Shown: positions 21,243-30,857, counted from the first letter of the stretch. The stretch is 64,000 nucleotides of DNA from Actinomarinicola tropica (GCF_009650215.1 NZ_CP045851.1:682001-746000), one strand, 5' to 3'. Translations and numbers: made by a program. Notes: generated by a model not told the origin, from the sequence alone.

Positions 21243-23624
21243 TCACGACCCGACGAGGACCTCGGATCCCGAGCGGCGCCGCTCGTGCTCGTGCAGCTCG
21301 GCCACGTCGCCTCGACGTGCCCGCCACTCGCCCCACAGCTTGAGGCAGGCGGGCTGGATGAGGATGGCGGCGACGAACGAGTAGAGGATCGTGATCGCCA
21401 CGATCATCCCGAACTGGCGCATGGGGACGAGCGACGCGAACACCAGGACGCCGAAACCGGCGGCCGTCGTGAACGCCGAACCGGCCATCGCCCCGCCGGT
21501 GTGGGTGGCGGTCATGCGGATCGCCTCGTCGATGGTGTCGTAGCGGCGGCGATCCTCGAGGAAGCGGTGCGTGACGTGGATGCCGAACGGCACGCCGATG
21601 CCGATGCCGATGCTCGCGACCATGGCGGTCAGCACGTTGAAGCTGATGTCGAGCACCCACATCGTGCCGAGCACCCAGCTGACGACGGCGAGCGAGGGGA
21701 TCATCGTGATGACGCCGAGGAGCGGCTTGCGCTCCTTGATGCCGTAGTAGGTGACGAGCAGCAGCAGGGCGGCGACGAGCGTGATGACGATGCCCTGGGT
21801 CTGGCTCGCCGTGAGCGCGTCGAGCGATTCCTCGAGGACGAGCGGCTCCGACGTGATCGTCGCCGTCAGACCGGCCTCCTCGAGCGGCGCCACCGCGGTC
21901 CGGAGCAGGGACTCGAGCTCACCGGCGCGGTCCTGTCCGGCGTTGGAGGCGATGACGAGCACGCCTGCGTCGTCGTCGGGGCCGAGCACGCTGACGGCGC
22001 GCGCCGGCAGCTCCGAGCGGACGAGCTCGTACAGCCCGGCCACGTCGGCGGCCTCGGTGAAGCCCGCCTCCGGCGCGTAGCCCAGGTCGGCCACCGCCCC
22101 GGCGGTGTCCGGATCGGCGGCCAGCTCGGCCACGAGCGCGGCGGGGGAGCTGACCTGCGCGGCGTCGCCGGTGGTGCGGACCAGGTCGGTCCCCGAGAGG
22201 TCGCGGGCGACGGTGAGCATCGCGTCGGCCGCCGCGGGGGTGGCGAGGTCGCCGTCGAGGACGACGAAGGTCGTCTCGGTCAGCTCGCCGCCGAAGCGAT
22301 CGGCGATGCGGTCGATGAGCCGGCCGATCGCGGAGTCCGAGGGGATGAAGTCGTCCTGGGAGAACGTCGTCGTCACCTGGGTCGCGGCGACCGTGGCGAG
22401 GAGGCTCACCGCGAGGGCGACGCCGAGCGCGGCCTTCGGTGCGCGCTCGGCCACGACCGCGGCGCGGCCGCTCAGCAGCGCGAGCGCGCCCGGCCCGCGG
22501 TGCGCCTCGGCGACGGCCTCGGCGGAGGTCGCTGCCCGACGGGACCGCCGGGCGTCGAGGAGGTTCCGCGCCGCCGGGACGAGCATCGCCATGACGACGA
22601 AGGCGGAGATGACCCCGACCGCCACGAACACGCCGAAGTCGGCGATCGGCGGCAGGGGCGACGCCAGGTTGGTGAGGAAGCCGACGACCGAGGTGGTGGT
22701 GGCGAGCACCAGGGCGCCGCCGACGGTGCGCACGGCCATCGCCGCGGCCGCCGGAGGCCGCTCGCCGTGGCGCTGCTCCTCCCGGTACCGCGACGTCAGG
22801 TGGATGGCGTAGTCGATGCCGAGGCCGACGATGAGCACCGGCACGATGAGCGAGATCTGCGAGAACGGGCCGACGAGCCCGAGACCGTCGGGGCCGAGGA
22901 TGACCCCGATCCCGAACGTCCACGTGATCGACACGACGAGGCCGACGAGGCCGAGCAGCACGTCGCTCACCGACCGGAACTGGAACAGCAGGATGCCGAT
23001 GATGAGCAGGAACGACAGCCCGAGCAGACGGGGCATCTCCTCCTCAGAACCCGTCTGGAGCGCCGAGGAGAGGACGTACTGGTTGTAGGGGTCGACGTCG
23101 ATCCCGTCCACGTCGACCTGGGCGTCGATCGCGTCAGCCAGCGTCGTCGACGCCTCGAGCGCCTCCTCCTCGGTCAGGTCGATGGGCAGGTCCACGACGA
23201 CGAGCCCGGCGGTCACGGTGCCGGCCTCGAGGTCGGCATCGGTCGACAGGAGGGAACCGGCCCGGTCGCCGGCCTGGTCGAACGACGACACCGGGGCGAC
23301 GCGGTCGCCGAGGTCCACGCCCGACCCCTCGATCGCCTCGCGCACCTGGCGTGCGGCCTCGAGGCCGTCGGGGCCGAGCACGTTGCCGCCCTCGCCGGCG
23401 TCGACGAGGACCTGGAGCGACGCGCCACCGGCTCCGAACTCCTCCTGCACCCGGTCGAGCGCCGCGGCGGCCTCGGAGTCGGGCGCGAAGGCGGTCAGCT
23501 CGCTGTCGCTCTGGGCGCCGCCGGCGAAGGCGCCGAGGACGATGGTGAGGGCGAGGAGGCCGACGAGCACGCGACCCGGGCGCGCCTCGGCGAGTCGGGC
23601 GAGGATCCCGAGGACGGTGTTCAC
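21243..23624 (-). CDS. MMPL/RND-family (HAE3-like) transporter
   Basis: This 793-residue membrane protein has the RND/MMPL pattern: one N-terminal helix, an extracytoplasmic loop, a helix bundle with VLIVGLGIDYAIHLTSRY, then a second copy with a loop and VASIGIGIGVPFGIHVTHRF. It likely exports lipids or hydrophobic compounds using the proton gradient. The start GTG (23622-23624) overlaps the stop of the MFS gene (GTGA), so both exporters form one operon controlled by the divergent TetR gene. The longer upstream frame lies within the MFS gene and is rejected. Confidence 0.9.
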   Translation of the reverse strand: MNTVLGILARLAEARPGRVLVGLLALTIVLGAFAGGAQSDSELTAFAPDSEAAAALDRVQEEFGAGGASLQVLVDAGEGGNVLGPDGLEAARQVREAIEGSGVDLGDRVAPVSSFDQAGDRAGSLLSTDADLEAGTVTAGLVVVDLPIDLTEEEALEASTTLADAIDAQVDVDGIDVDPYNQYVLSSALQTGSEEEMPRLLGLSFLLIIGILLFQFRSVSDVLLGLVGLVVSITWTFGIGVILGPDGLGLVGPFSQISLIVPVLIVGLGIDYAIHLTSRYREEQRHGERPPAAAAMAVRTVGGALVLATTTSVVGFLTNLASPLPPIADFGVFVAVGVISAFVVMAMLVPAARNLLDARRSRRAATSAEAVAEAHRGPGALALLSGRAAVVAERAPKAALGVALAVSLLATVAATQVTTTFSQDDFIPSDSAIGRLIDRIADRFGGELTETTFVVLDGDLATPAAADAMLTVARDLSGTDLVRTTGDAAQVSSPAALVAELAADPDTAGAVADLGYAPEAGFTEAADVAGLYELVRSELPARAVSVLGPDDDAGVLVIASNAGQDRAGELESLLRTAVAPLEEAGLTATITSEPLVLEESLDALTASQTQGIVITLVAALLLLVTYYGIKERKPLLGVITMIPSLAVVSWVLGTMWVLDISFNVLTAMVASIGIGIGVPFGIHVTHRFLEDRRRYDTIDEAIRMTATHTGGAMAGSAFTTAAGFGVLVFASLVPMRQFGMIVAITILYSFVAAILIQPACLKLWGEWRARRGDVAELHEHERRRSGSEVLVGS

Positions 23625-25213
23625 AGCAGCGCCTCCCCGGCCGGGAGGTCGGCGTCGAGCACGTCCTCCGCCGCGATGTCGCCCTGCCGTGGGCCGCGCA
23701 GCACGAGGTAGCCGAGGGTCGCGGCGGCGACGCCCACGCCGAACCACATCGAGAGCTGCCACCCGTCCACCAGCGCCGACTGCGCGGCCTGGAGGATCCG
23801 GGGTGCGTCGCCCCCGAGCGCGGGTGCTGCGCCGAACGCCGCGCCGATGCCCTCCTCGACCTCGTGGGCGAGCTCGGCGGAGAGGCCGACGGTCGCGTCC
23901 GACACGCTCGACCGGTAGCCGGCGGACACGACCGAACCGAGCAGGGCGATGCCGATGGCGCCGCCGAGCTCCCGCACGGTGTCGTTGAGCGCCGAGGCCA
24001 CCCCCTGCTTGGTGACGGGCAGCGACTCGGTGATGATCGTCGTCGCCGGGCTCATGCACAGGCCGATGCCGACGGAGAGCACGAGCAGGCCCGGGAGGAC
24101 CGACATGTAGCCGCCCTCGGCCGAGACGAGCAGGGCGAGGAGCGCGAGTCCGAGGGCGAAGAGGCCGACGCCGATCGAGAGGATCGTGCGGAAGCCGATC
24201 CTGCTCGCGAGCACGGGGGCCGCCGCCGAGAGGGGCATCATCACGAGCACCATCGGGAGCATGGCCGTGGCGGCCTTGAGCGCCGAGTAGCCGAGCACCG
24301 CCTGGGTGAACTGCGGCAGCACGAGGAAGACGCCGAACATCACGGCGAACACGACGAGGAGGGTCAGCGACCCGGCCGCGAGTCCGCGGTGCGAGAACAG
24401 CCGGACGTCGAGGAGCGGCTGGTCCTGGCGGAGCTCCCAGACGACGAAGGCCGCGAGCCCGAGGAGGCCGGCGGTCATGCCGAGCATCGTCAGCGGATCA
24501 CCCCAGCCGCGCTCGGGGCCCTCGTGGATCCCGAGGACGAGACCGCCGATGGCGACCGCCGACACGATCGAGCCGACGGCGTCGAAGCGCCCCTCGTGCA
24601 CCTCCTTCGAGTCGTCGACCGCGGGGACCGTGAGCACGAACGACGTCACGGCGAGGACCGCCGGCATGGCGAAGAGCCACGGCCAGGTCAGGTAGTCGAC
24701 GATGAACGACGAGACGAACAGGCCGATGATGCCGCCGGCGCCGGCGAAGCCGGCCCAGATGCCGATGGCCTTGGCCCGCTCGTCGGGCGGGAAGCTCGAC
24801 GTGATCACCGACAGGGTGACCGGCATGATCATCGCCGCCGCGACGCCGGCGAGGACCCGCGCCGCGAGGAGGATCGTGGTCGAGTCCGCCATGCCGCCCA
24901 TGAGGTTGGCGGTGGCGAAGAGGCCGAGGCCGGCGAGCAGCACGGGCTTGCGTCCCCACCGGTCGCCGATGGCGCCGACGGGCAGCAGGAGCGCGGCGAG
25001 GGCCATCGTGTAGCCGTTGATGATCCAGAGCAGGTCGTTCTGCGACGCCTGGAGGTCGAGGGCCAGGTCCTGCTGGGCGACGTTGAGGCCCGACACCGAC
25101 GCCACGACGGCGACGAGGGCGGCGCACATGGCGACGAGGATCTGGCGCTGGCGTCGGGGGTCGGTGACCAGCGCGTGGTGCGCCTCGGCCTCGGCGGGCG
25201 GGGTGGCGGTCAT
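23621..25213 (-). CDS. MFS drug exporter, DHA2 (14-helix) family
   Basis: This 530-residue transporter has 14 predicted helices. It has the DHA2 antiporter pattern LWIINGYTMALAALLLPVGAIGDRWGRKPVLLAGL, with motif A DRWGRK, and motif C-like glycines in the fifth helix region. It probably expels drugs or toxic metabolites. ATG at 25213 was chosen because the conserved cytoplasmic N-terminus begins shortly after; an upstream ATG would run through the operator. A TetR gene is divergent, separated by 116 bp. Confidence 0.9.
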   Translation of the reverse strand: MTATPPAEAEAHHALVTDPRRQRQILVAMCAALVAVVASVSGLNVAQQDLALDLQASQNDLLWIINGYTMALAALLLPVGAIGDRWGRKPVLLAGLGLFATANLMGGMADSTTILLAARVLAGVAAAMIMPVTLSVITSSFPPDERAKAIGIWAGFAGAGGIIGLFVSSFIVDYLTWPWLFAMPAVLAVTSFVLTVPAVDDSKEVHEGRFDAVGSIVSAVAIGGLVLGIHEGPERGWGDPLTMLGMTAGLLGLAAFVVWELRQDQPLLDVRLFSHRGLAAGSLTLLVVFAVMFGVFLVLPQFTQAVLGYSALKAATAMLPMVLVMMPLSAAAPVLASRIGFRTILSIGVGLFALGLALLALLVSAEGGYMSVLPGLLVLSVGIGLCMSPATTIITESLPVTKQGVASALNDTVRELGGAIGIALLGSVVSAGYRSSVSDATVGLSAELAHEVEEGIGAAFGAAPALGGDAPRILQAAQSALVDGWQLSMWFGVGVAAATLGYLVLRGPRQGDIAAEDVLDADLPAGEALL

Positions 25214-25252
25214 GGGGCGGGGTTCCTCGGTGGAGTGATGTGAAACAGGACG

Positions 25253-25261
25253 GTACTGTAC
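25253..25261. promoter_or_regulatory. Possible TetR operator between the exporter operon and tetR
   Basis: GTACTGTAC is a 9-bp inverted repeat (4-1-4) inside an AT-richer stretch midway between the divergent starts. Its position suits repression of the exporter operon by the TetR protein. The short arms make this tentative. Confidence 0.4.
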
Positions 25262-25329
25262 GATTTCTCGGCCGACGACGGAAGGGTGCGGAGGTGCGAC
25301 ATCGGTCACGGGTAACGTCGGGCGTCACC

Positions 25330-25920
25330 ATGGACGTCCGCGTCGCGCGCACCCGCAGCAACGTGCTCCGTGCCGCCACCGAGCTGCTCGTGGAGGGCGG
25401 ACCGGGCGCGGTGACGATCGACGCGGTCGTGGCTCGCTCGGGTGTGGCCCGCTCCACGATCTACCGCCACTGGGAGAGCCGCGACGAGGTGCTCTTCGAC
25501 GTCATCGAGTCCTGCGCCCCCGAGGTCGACCCTCCCGGCGACGAGCTCGACTTCGAGGCCGCCCTGCGGGCCCTCGTCGACCAGGTGCGGCGGATGTCGA
25601 ACGACCCCGAGTGGGCGCGCATCCTCCCCGCGCTGCTCACGTTGCGCTCGCAGCAGCACGACCTCGCCGACCTCGAGCGGCGGTTGGAGGAGCGCCAGAA
25701 GGAGGCGCTCGGTGCCGTGCTGCAGCGGGGCATCGACGCCGGGAGCCTGCCCGCCGACGTCGACGTCGAACAGGCCGGCGCCCTCCTCATCGGGCCGCTC
25801 GTGTTCGCCATGCTGATGGACCGACCGGCGATCGACGACGACTTCTGCGACCTCGTCGTCACCGGCTTCCTCTCCGGCTACGCCTCCCGCCACGCCTCGC
25901 GCGCCACCCACGCCCGGTAG
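25330..25920 (+). CDS. TetR-family repressor
   Basis: This 196-residue protein has the TetR N-terminal helix-turn-helix (ARTRSNVLRAATELL, then TIDAVVARSGVARSTIYRHWESRDEVLFDVI) and an all-helical ligand domain. It is divergent from the MMPL/MFS exporter operon and so is its probable ligand-responsive repressor. ATG at 25330 gives a normal N-terminus; no strong ribosome site is visible. Its 3' end overlaps the convergent PIG-L gene by 43 bp. Confidence 0.9.
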   Translation: MDVRVARTRSNVLRAATELLVEGGPGAVTIDAVVARSGVARSTIYRHWESRDEVLFDVIESCAPEVDPPGDELDFEAALRALVDQVRRMSNDPEWARILPALLTLRSQQHDLADLERRLEERQKEALGAVLQRGIDAGSLPADVDVEQAGALLIGPLVFAMLMDRPAIDDDFCDLVVTGFLSGYASRHASRATHAR

Positions 25921-26585
25921 GTGTCGAGGCCGAGCGCCTCGACCAACCCCGACGTCTGGCTCGCCTGGGCGCGGAGGGCGCCGACCTTGCGGTCGAGCAG
26001 CTCGTCGTCGAGGTGCACGTCGAGGGCGAGCTCGTGCTCCGGCGTGATCGGCGGACCCGACTCGTGGATCGGCGCGTTCACCTCGGCGAACTCGGCGGCC
26101 CAGTCCGGGGTGGTCGTGGCGTGGAGCACGCGGCAGCGGGCCCCGGTGGCGGCGACCGCCGCCTCGGCCCAACGACCGACGACGACGTGGTCGAGGTGGC
26201 CGGTCATCCCGTCGGGGCCGAAGGTGAGGATGGTGTCGGGGCGGACCCGCCGGACGACCTCGGTGATCAGCGCGACGCCGTCGGCGTCGTCGACCGTGGG
26301 CAGCCCTCCGTCGGGCAGCCCGAGGATCGTGTGGTCCTCGATGCCGAGGATGCCGAGCGCGGCGTGCAGCTCCTCGGCACGGATCGTCGCCAGGCGCTCC
26401 GGGGGCCAGCGCCGCGGGTCGGCGGACTCGCCGGCCTCGCCGGCGGTGGCGGTCACGCACGCGACGCGGTGTCCGGCGGCGAGGGCCGCCATCGCCGTGC
26501 CGGCCATCAGGTAGCTCTCGTCGTCGGGGTGGGCCCAGACGCCGAGCACCGTGCCGAGCTCGGCCGGGTCGCGTCGGACGGTCAC
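25878..26585 (-). CDS. PIG-L-family deacetylase (LmbE/MshB-like)
   Basis: This 235-residue protein has the LmbE fold: the metal motif GVWAHPDDES (His-Pro-Asp-Asp) near the N-terminus, TATAGEAGE, and a later HxxH-type motif TGHLDHVVVGRW that completes the zinc site. Members remove acetyl groups from N-acetylglucosamine conjugates, including mycothiol precursors and their adducts (Mca), or from other sugars; which applies here is not clear. The GTG start overlaps the stop of the PadR gene (GTGA), so it is co-transcribed and probably regulated by it. Confidence 0.87.
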   Translation of the reverse strand: MTVRRDPAELGTVLGVWAHPDDESYLMAGTAMAALAAGHRVACVTATAGEAGESADPRRWPPERLATIRAEELHAALGILGIEDHTILGLPDGGLPTVDDADGVALITEVVRRVRPDTILTFGPDGMTGHLDHVVVGRWAEAAVAATGARCRVLHATTTPDWAAEFAEVNAPIHESGPPITPEHELALDVHLDDELLDRKVGALRAQASQTSGLVEALGLDTYRAWVAREAWREA

Positions 26586-27244
26586 GTCGCCCCCTCGTCG
26601 TGTCCGTGCTCGCTGAGCACGCCCCGGTAGAAGGCGACGGCGTCGGCGAACATGCGCTGGCTGCCGGCGGTGGGTCCCACGCCGGCGGTGGCGCCGGCCC
26701 AGGCATCGAGCTCGGCCTCGACGTCGTCGCACCACGCCATGAGGTTGCGCACGTGGCCGGCGAGCAGGTGGGCGTAGGCCGCGTTGAGGTGGGCCCGCTC
26801 GGGGAAGGGCGGGTGCTCGCCGACGTAGTCCTCGAGGACGGTGGCGGCGTCGGCGGCGACGTCGAGGCACCACGAGCGCGTCGCCGCGAGCGACGCCCGC
26901 AGGTCGTCCGCGCTCCCGAGGTCGGCCAGGAAGGTCCGCAGCAGCACCTCGAGCTCCATCTTCGGCTCGCTCGGCGGTTGCTGACCGAGCCAGGCCGTCA
27001 CCGCCTCCCGTCCGGCGTCGGTGATCTCGTAGCGCGTGCGCGACCGGCCGCCGCTCTCCTCCTCGATGGCGACCGCGAGCCCGGCGTCGGCCAGCCGCTT
27101 GATCTCGTTGTAGAGGTTCGCCTCCGACCGCGGCCAGGCCCACCGCACGGCTCGCCGCATCTGCTGGGTCAGCTCGTAGGCGGTCCAGCTCCGCAGGGCG
27201 AGGAGCCCGAGCAGGACGTGTCCGGTGGTCGTGGGCGTGCGCAT
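26582..27244 (-). CDS. PadR-family transcriptional regulator
   Basis: This 220-residue protein has the PadR winged helix (TGHVLLGLLALRSWTAYELTQQMRR, NLYNEIKRLADAGLV-type region, then TRYEITDAGREAV) and a long C-terminal helical part with the Vir-like dimerisation helices. It diverges from the methyltransferase gene, and two palindromic sites occupy the shared 86-bp promoter region. It likely represses both its own operon with the PIG-L gene and the methyltransferase. ATG at 27244 gives the standard N-terminus. Confidence 0.9.
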   Translation of the reverse strand: MRTPTTTGHVLLGLLALRSWTAYELTQQMRRAVRWAWPRSEANLYNEIKRLADAGLAVAIEEESGGRSRTRYEITDAGREAVTAWLGQQPPSEPKMELEVLLRTFLADLGSADDLRASLAATRSWCLDVAADAATVLEDYVGEHPPFPERAHLNAAYAHLLAGHVRNLMAWCDDVEAELDAWAGATAGVGPTAGSQRMFADAVAFYRGVLSEHGHDEGAT

Positions 27245-27249
27245 GGCTC

Positions 27250-27297
27250 TTGACAATACTCTACATTGGAGTATGAATGCACTACTCCAGTTTGGAG
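27250..27297 (+). promoter_or_regulatory. Methyltransferase promoter with two PadR-type operators
   Basis: TTGACA (27250-27255) and TATGAA (27272-27277) are spaced 16 bp. Between them is the inverted repeat ATACTC-N7-GAGTAT (27256-27274). Just downstream is a second one, CTCCA-N3-TGGAG (27285-27297), at about the expected transcription start. Both share the half-site WCTCC/GGAGW. Binding would block RNA polymerase toward the methyltransferase. Confidence 0.65.
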
Positions 27298-27330
27298 CAT
27301 CACTCTGCCGTCCCCCACAGGAGGACCCCC

Positions 27331-28401
27331 ATGACCACCGCACCCCCCGCCCCTGCCGTCGACGCCCAGCGGCTCGAGGACTTCATGTCCCGCGCCGTCG
27401 CCGACCTCGCCGCCGCCGAGAGCGCCGTCGCCGGCTACATCGGCGACCGCCTCGGGCTCTACCGGGCGCTGGCCGACGTCCCGAGCGCCACCGCGGCGGA
27501 GCTCGCCGCCGCCACCGGCACGCACGAGCGCCTGGTGCTCGAGTGGCTCCGCAACCAGACCGCGGGCGGCTACGTCGAGCACCGCGACGGACGGTTCCGG
27601 CTGCCGCCCGAGCAGGCCCTCGCCCTCGCCGACGACACGTCGCCGGTCTTCCTCGGCGGGGCGTTCGAGATCCTCGCCTCGGTCTGGGCCGACACCGCCA
27701 AGGTCGAGCGGGCCTTCCGCGGCGACGGCGCGATCGACTGGGGCGACCACGACCACCGCCTCTACCACGGCGTCGAGCGCTTCTACGGGCCCGCCTACCG
27801 CGGCAGCCTCGTCCAGGAGTGGCTCCCCGCCCTCGACGGCGTGGTCGACCGGCTCGCCGCCGGCGCCCGCGTGGCCGACGTCGGCTGCGGCTACGGCTTG
27901 ACCACCACGATCATGGCCCAGGCCTTCCCCGCGTCGACCTTCGTCGGCATCGACGCGCACGCACCGTCGATCGAGGCGGCTCGCGACGGTGCCGTCGCGG
28001 CCGGGGTCGCCGACCGCATCCGCTTCGAGGTGCGCGACGCCGGCGACGTGCCGGCCGAGGGCTTCGACCTCGTCTGCATCTTCGACGCCCTCCACGACAT
28101 GGGCGACCCCGTCGCAGCGGCGGCGTCCGCTCGTGCCGCGCTGGCCGAGGACGGGGTGCTGATGGTGGTCGAGCCGCGTGCCGCCGATGACCTCGACGAC
28201 AACCTCAACCCCGTCGCCCGCATGTTCTACGCGGGGTCCACGTTCCTCTGCACCCCGAGCGCCCTGGCCCAGGACGGGCCGCACGCCCTCGGGGCACAGG
28301 CCGGACCCGCCGTGCTGACCGAGGTCCTGCACGCCGCCGGATTCACCGACGTGCGGGTCGCGGCCGAGACGCCGTTCAACCTCGTGCTCGAGGCGCGGTG
28401 A
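27331..28401 (+). CDS. SAM-dependent methyltransferase with N-terminal winged-helix domain
   Basis: This 356-residue protein has an N-terminal helical/winged-helix domain (VPSATAAELAAATGTHERLVLEWLRNQ) as in plant-type O-methyltransferases. A class I Rossmann domain follows with motif I VADVGCGYGLTTTIMA, the acidic FVGIDAHA and DLVCIFDALHDMGD. The methyl acceptor is unknown. The ATG has AGGAGG (27319-27324) 6 bp upstream, so a longer frame from 27277 is rejected. It is divergent from the PadR gene, whose operators overlap its promoter. Confidence 0.88.
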   Translation: MTTAPPAPAVDAQRLEDFMSRAVADLAAAESAVAGYIGDRLGLYRALADVPSATAAELAAATGTHERLVLEWLRNQTAGGYVEHRDGRFRLPPEQALALADDTSPVFLGGAFEILASVWADTAKVERAFRGDGAIDWGDHDHRLYHGVERFYGPAYRGSLVQEWLPALDGVVDRLAAGARVADVGCGYGLTTTIMAQAFPASTFVGIDAHAPSIEAARDGAVAAGVADRIRFEVRDAGDVPAEGFDLVCIFDALHDMGDPVAAAASARAALAEDGVLMVVEPRAADDLDDNLNPVARMFYAGSTFLCTPSALAQDGPHALGAQAGPAVLTEVLHAAGFTDVRVAAETPFNLVLEAR

Positions 28402-28417
28402 TCGCCGACCGGCGCGC

Positions 28418-29206
28418 TCAGTCCCTGCGGAGCCGTCGAGCGTAGGCCCGAGCGGCGTCGCGGTACTCGTCCTCGGTGAACGACCAGTGCTGGTGGTCCG
28501 CATCGCCCCACCCGGCGAGCATCGCCGGGTGGGCGCGACCGATCGCCGCCGTCATCGCCCGGGTCATCGCCAGTGGTCCGGGTGGCACGGCGAGCAGCTC
28601 CTCCACGCACCTGTCGAGGGCGGCATCGAGCTCGGCGGCGGGCACGAGCCTCGACGCGAAGCCGCTGCGGTGCAGCTCCACGGCGTCGACGGCGCGGCAG
28701 GTCATGATCCAGTCACGGGCGGTCGGCAGCCCGACCTCGCGGACGAGCAGCGGGATCCCGGCCCAGGTCAGCGGGATGCCGATCGCCAGCTCGGGGATCC
28801 GCAGCAGCGTGTCGTCGGCAGCGAGGCGGATGTCGAACGCCGAGGCCAGCAGCGCACCTCCGCCGACGACGTGGCCGTGCAGGGCGGCGACCGTGGCCTG
28901 GGGGATGCGATCGAGCTGGGCGAGCAGCCGCTGCCAGCTCCCGGTGGCGTGACGGCGCTGCACCCAGTCGCCGTCGATGGGCGGGTAGGCCGTGCGCCGG
29001 AAGTCGGCGCCGGCGGAGAACGCCCGTCCGGCTCCCGTGAGCACGAGCACCGAGACCTCGGGCCGGTCCTCGAGCTCGTGGAGGAGGTCGGCGAACGCCC
29101 GGCGGAGCTCGTCGTCGAGCACGTTCAGGCGCTCGGGGCGGTCGAGGGTGACACGCACGATCCGGCCGGTCTCGACGATGGTCAGCCCGCTGGCGTCCTC
29201 GGTCAT
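28418..29206 (-). CDS. Enoyl-CoA hydratase/isomerase family protein
   Basis: This 262-residue crotonase-fold protein has DRPERLNVLDDELRRAF, the oxyanion strand LTGAGRAFSAGADFR and the second loop LHGHVVGGGALLASAFDIRLAA. The usual catalytic acids around the IPELAIGIPL loop are only partly recognisable, so hydratase or isomerase activity cannot be chosen. The minus-strand CACACT hexamer (29213-29218) ends exactly 6 bp before the ATG, suggesting its own leaderless transcript even though its ATG overlaps the stop of the upstream diguanylate cyclase gene. Confidence 0.87.
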   Translation of the reverse strand: MTEDASGLTIVETGRIVRVTLDRPERLNVLDDELRRAFADLLHELEDRPEVSVLVLTGAGRAFSAGADFRRTAYPPIDGDWVQRRHATGSWQRLLAQLDRIPQATVAALHGHVVGGGALLASAFDIRLAADDTLLRIPELAIGIPLTWAGIPLLVREVGLPTARDWIMTCRAVDAVELHRSGFASRLVPAAELDAALDRCVEELLAVPPGPLAMTRAMTAAIGRAHPAMLAGWGDADHQHWSFTEDEYRDAARAYARRLRRD

Positions 29207-30792
29207 CGGCCGAGTGTGTCACCACCCTCGCGGCCGTGTCGGGAGCGCTTCACGTCGAACATCGCTGCGTCGGCCCGGCGGAGGAGCGCCATCGGATCGT
29301 CGCCCTCCTCCCGCCGCGCCCAACCGATGCTCGCCGACGGGGCCCACGTCGTGCCGTCGAGCTCGATGACGCGCCCGAGCGCGCCCACGGCCAGGCGCTC
29401 GGCGACGAGGTCACCGGCGGTCTCCGACGCGCCGCGGCACACGACGACGAACTCGTCGCCGCCGTAGCGACCCACCTGGTCGCCGGGCCGGACGGCCTCG
29501 GCCAGACGGCGGCCCACCTCCGCGAGCACCTCGTCGCCCACGTCGTGGCCGTAGGTGTCGTTGACCCCCTTGAACCCGTCGAGGTCGATGAACAGGACGA
29601 GCGTGCCGTCCGGGTCCTCGGCGAGAGCTCCCTCGAGGTCGGCGAGGATCTGCGTGCGGTTGGGGAGCGCGGTGAGCGGGTCGTGCGTGGCCCGCCGGTG
29701 CAGCTCCAGGGCCGCGGTGATGTCGGTGATCGACCCGACGATGCGTCGGTCGTCGTCGCGGCCGACGGCACGCCCGCGCAGGCTCAGCATCCGCTGCCCG
29801 TCGGCGCCGAGCAGCTCGACCGAGCGCGACGTCCGCCCCGGCGGCATCGCCAGGAACGCGTCGAGGTCGGCGTGGGAGTCCGGGTGGGCGACGGCGTGCA
29901 ACGTCGCGGCGTCGCCGAGGTCGGGCATCGACTCGTCCCACTGGGCGTTGCGGAAGTCGATGCGGCCGTCGGCGTCGCAGCGGAAGACCGGCAGCGGCAC
30001 CTCGTCGGCGACGAGGCGGAAGTCCTCGGCCAGGGCGGCGAGCTCCTGGCGGCTGCGATCGAGCGCCTCCTCGTTCGCCACCCGCTCGTCGACGTCGACG
30101 ATGACCATCTCGACCTCGCCGTCGGGCAGGACGAGGAACGTGGACTCCACCCACACGGGGCGTTCATCGGCGCGCACCCAGACCTGGCGTGACGTGCGCG
30201 TCTGCTCCGGGTGCTCCCGCAGCTCGATCCAGTTCTCGACCGCGCCGGAGATCGACTCGGGGTGCACGAAGTGGGTGGCGTAGCGGCCGACGACGTCGTC
30301 GACGCCGTAGCCGAGCACCCCCTCGATCGATCCGCGCACCGCGCTGATGCGGCCCCGGGGGCTGAGGGTGAGGATGACCCAGTTGGTGGCGGCGTGGACG
30401 GCCGCCCCTCGCCCGGGCTCCGGGGGTTCGATCGGTGGACCGTCGACCAGCCGGACCGTGCAGAGGACGCCACCCACCTCGGGCTGGCGGGTGAGGTCCA
30501 ACCAGGTGACCTGGGCGTGCAGCCACATCCCCGCAAACGAGATCCGGATGCGGCGCTCAACGACGACCCCGGGGTTCCACGTCGCCTCCATGAACGAGGC
30601 CACGAGGTCGGCGCGGTCGTCGGGGTGGGTGATCTCGAGGCTCTCGGTGGAGTTGGCCTCGCTGACGCCGAGCGACGCCCCGACGAGCCACTCGGGGGCG
30701 TCCACGTCCGCTCCGCTGCGGTCGCGCACGACCACCTGCGCGCCCTCGACGTGCGCGCGCAGGTCCTCCCGGCTCCAGGTGGGCGCATCCAT
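29203..30792 (-). CDS. Diguanylate cyclase with PAS-type sensor region
   Basis: This soluble protein of about 529 residues has three PAS-like segments followed by a C-terminal GGDEF domain. The active site is GRYGGDEFVVVC, and the inhibitory RxxD site (RPGD) lies 5 residues before it. The PAS-to-GGDEF junction has the usual THDPLTALPNR motif. It should make cyclic di-GMP in response to an unknown cue. ATG at 30792 is preferred, with a CGATGT-like hexamer 7 bp upstream; an in-frame ATG at 30843 would add 17 residues. It is divergent from the GntR gene. Confidence 0.88.
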   Translation of the reverse strand: MDAPTWSREDLRAHVEGAQVVVRDRSGADVDAPEWLVGASLGVSEANSTESLEITHPDDRADLVASFMEATWNPGVVVERRIRISFAGMWLHAQVTWLDLTRQPEVGGVLCTVRLVDGPPIEPPEPGRGAAVHAATNWVILTLSPRGRISAVRGSIEGVLGYGVDDVVGRYATHFVHPESISGAVENWIELREHPEQTRTSRQVWVRADERPVWVESTFLVLPDGEVEMVIVDVDERVANEEALDRSRQELAALAEDFRLVADEVPLPVFRCDADGRIDFRNAQWDESMPDLGDAATLHAVAHPDSHADLDAFLAMPPGRTSRSVELLGADGQRMLSLRGRAVGRDDDRRIVGSITDITAALELHRRATHDPLTALPNRTQILADLEGALAEDPDGTLVLFIDLDGFKGVNDTYGHDVGDEVLAEVGRRLAEAVRPGDQVGRYGGDEFVVVCRGASETAGDLVAERLAVGALGRVIELDGTTWAPSASIGWARREEGDDPMALLRRADAAMFDVKRSRHGREGGDTLGR

Positions 30793-30857
30793 ACGCTGTA
30801 CATCGGCCTCTGGGACGGCCACCTGAGGGCTCGACGAGGCCATGTGGAGTGCTGGCT

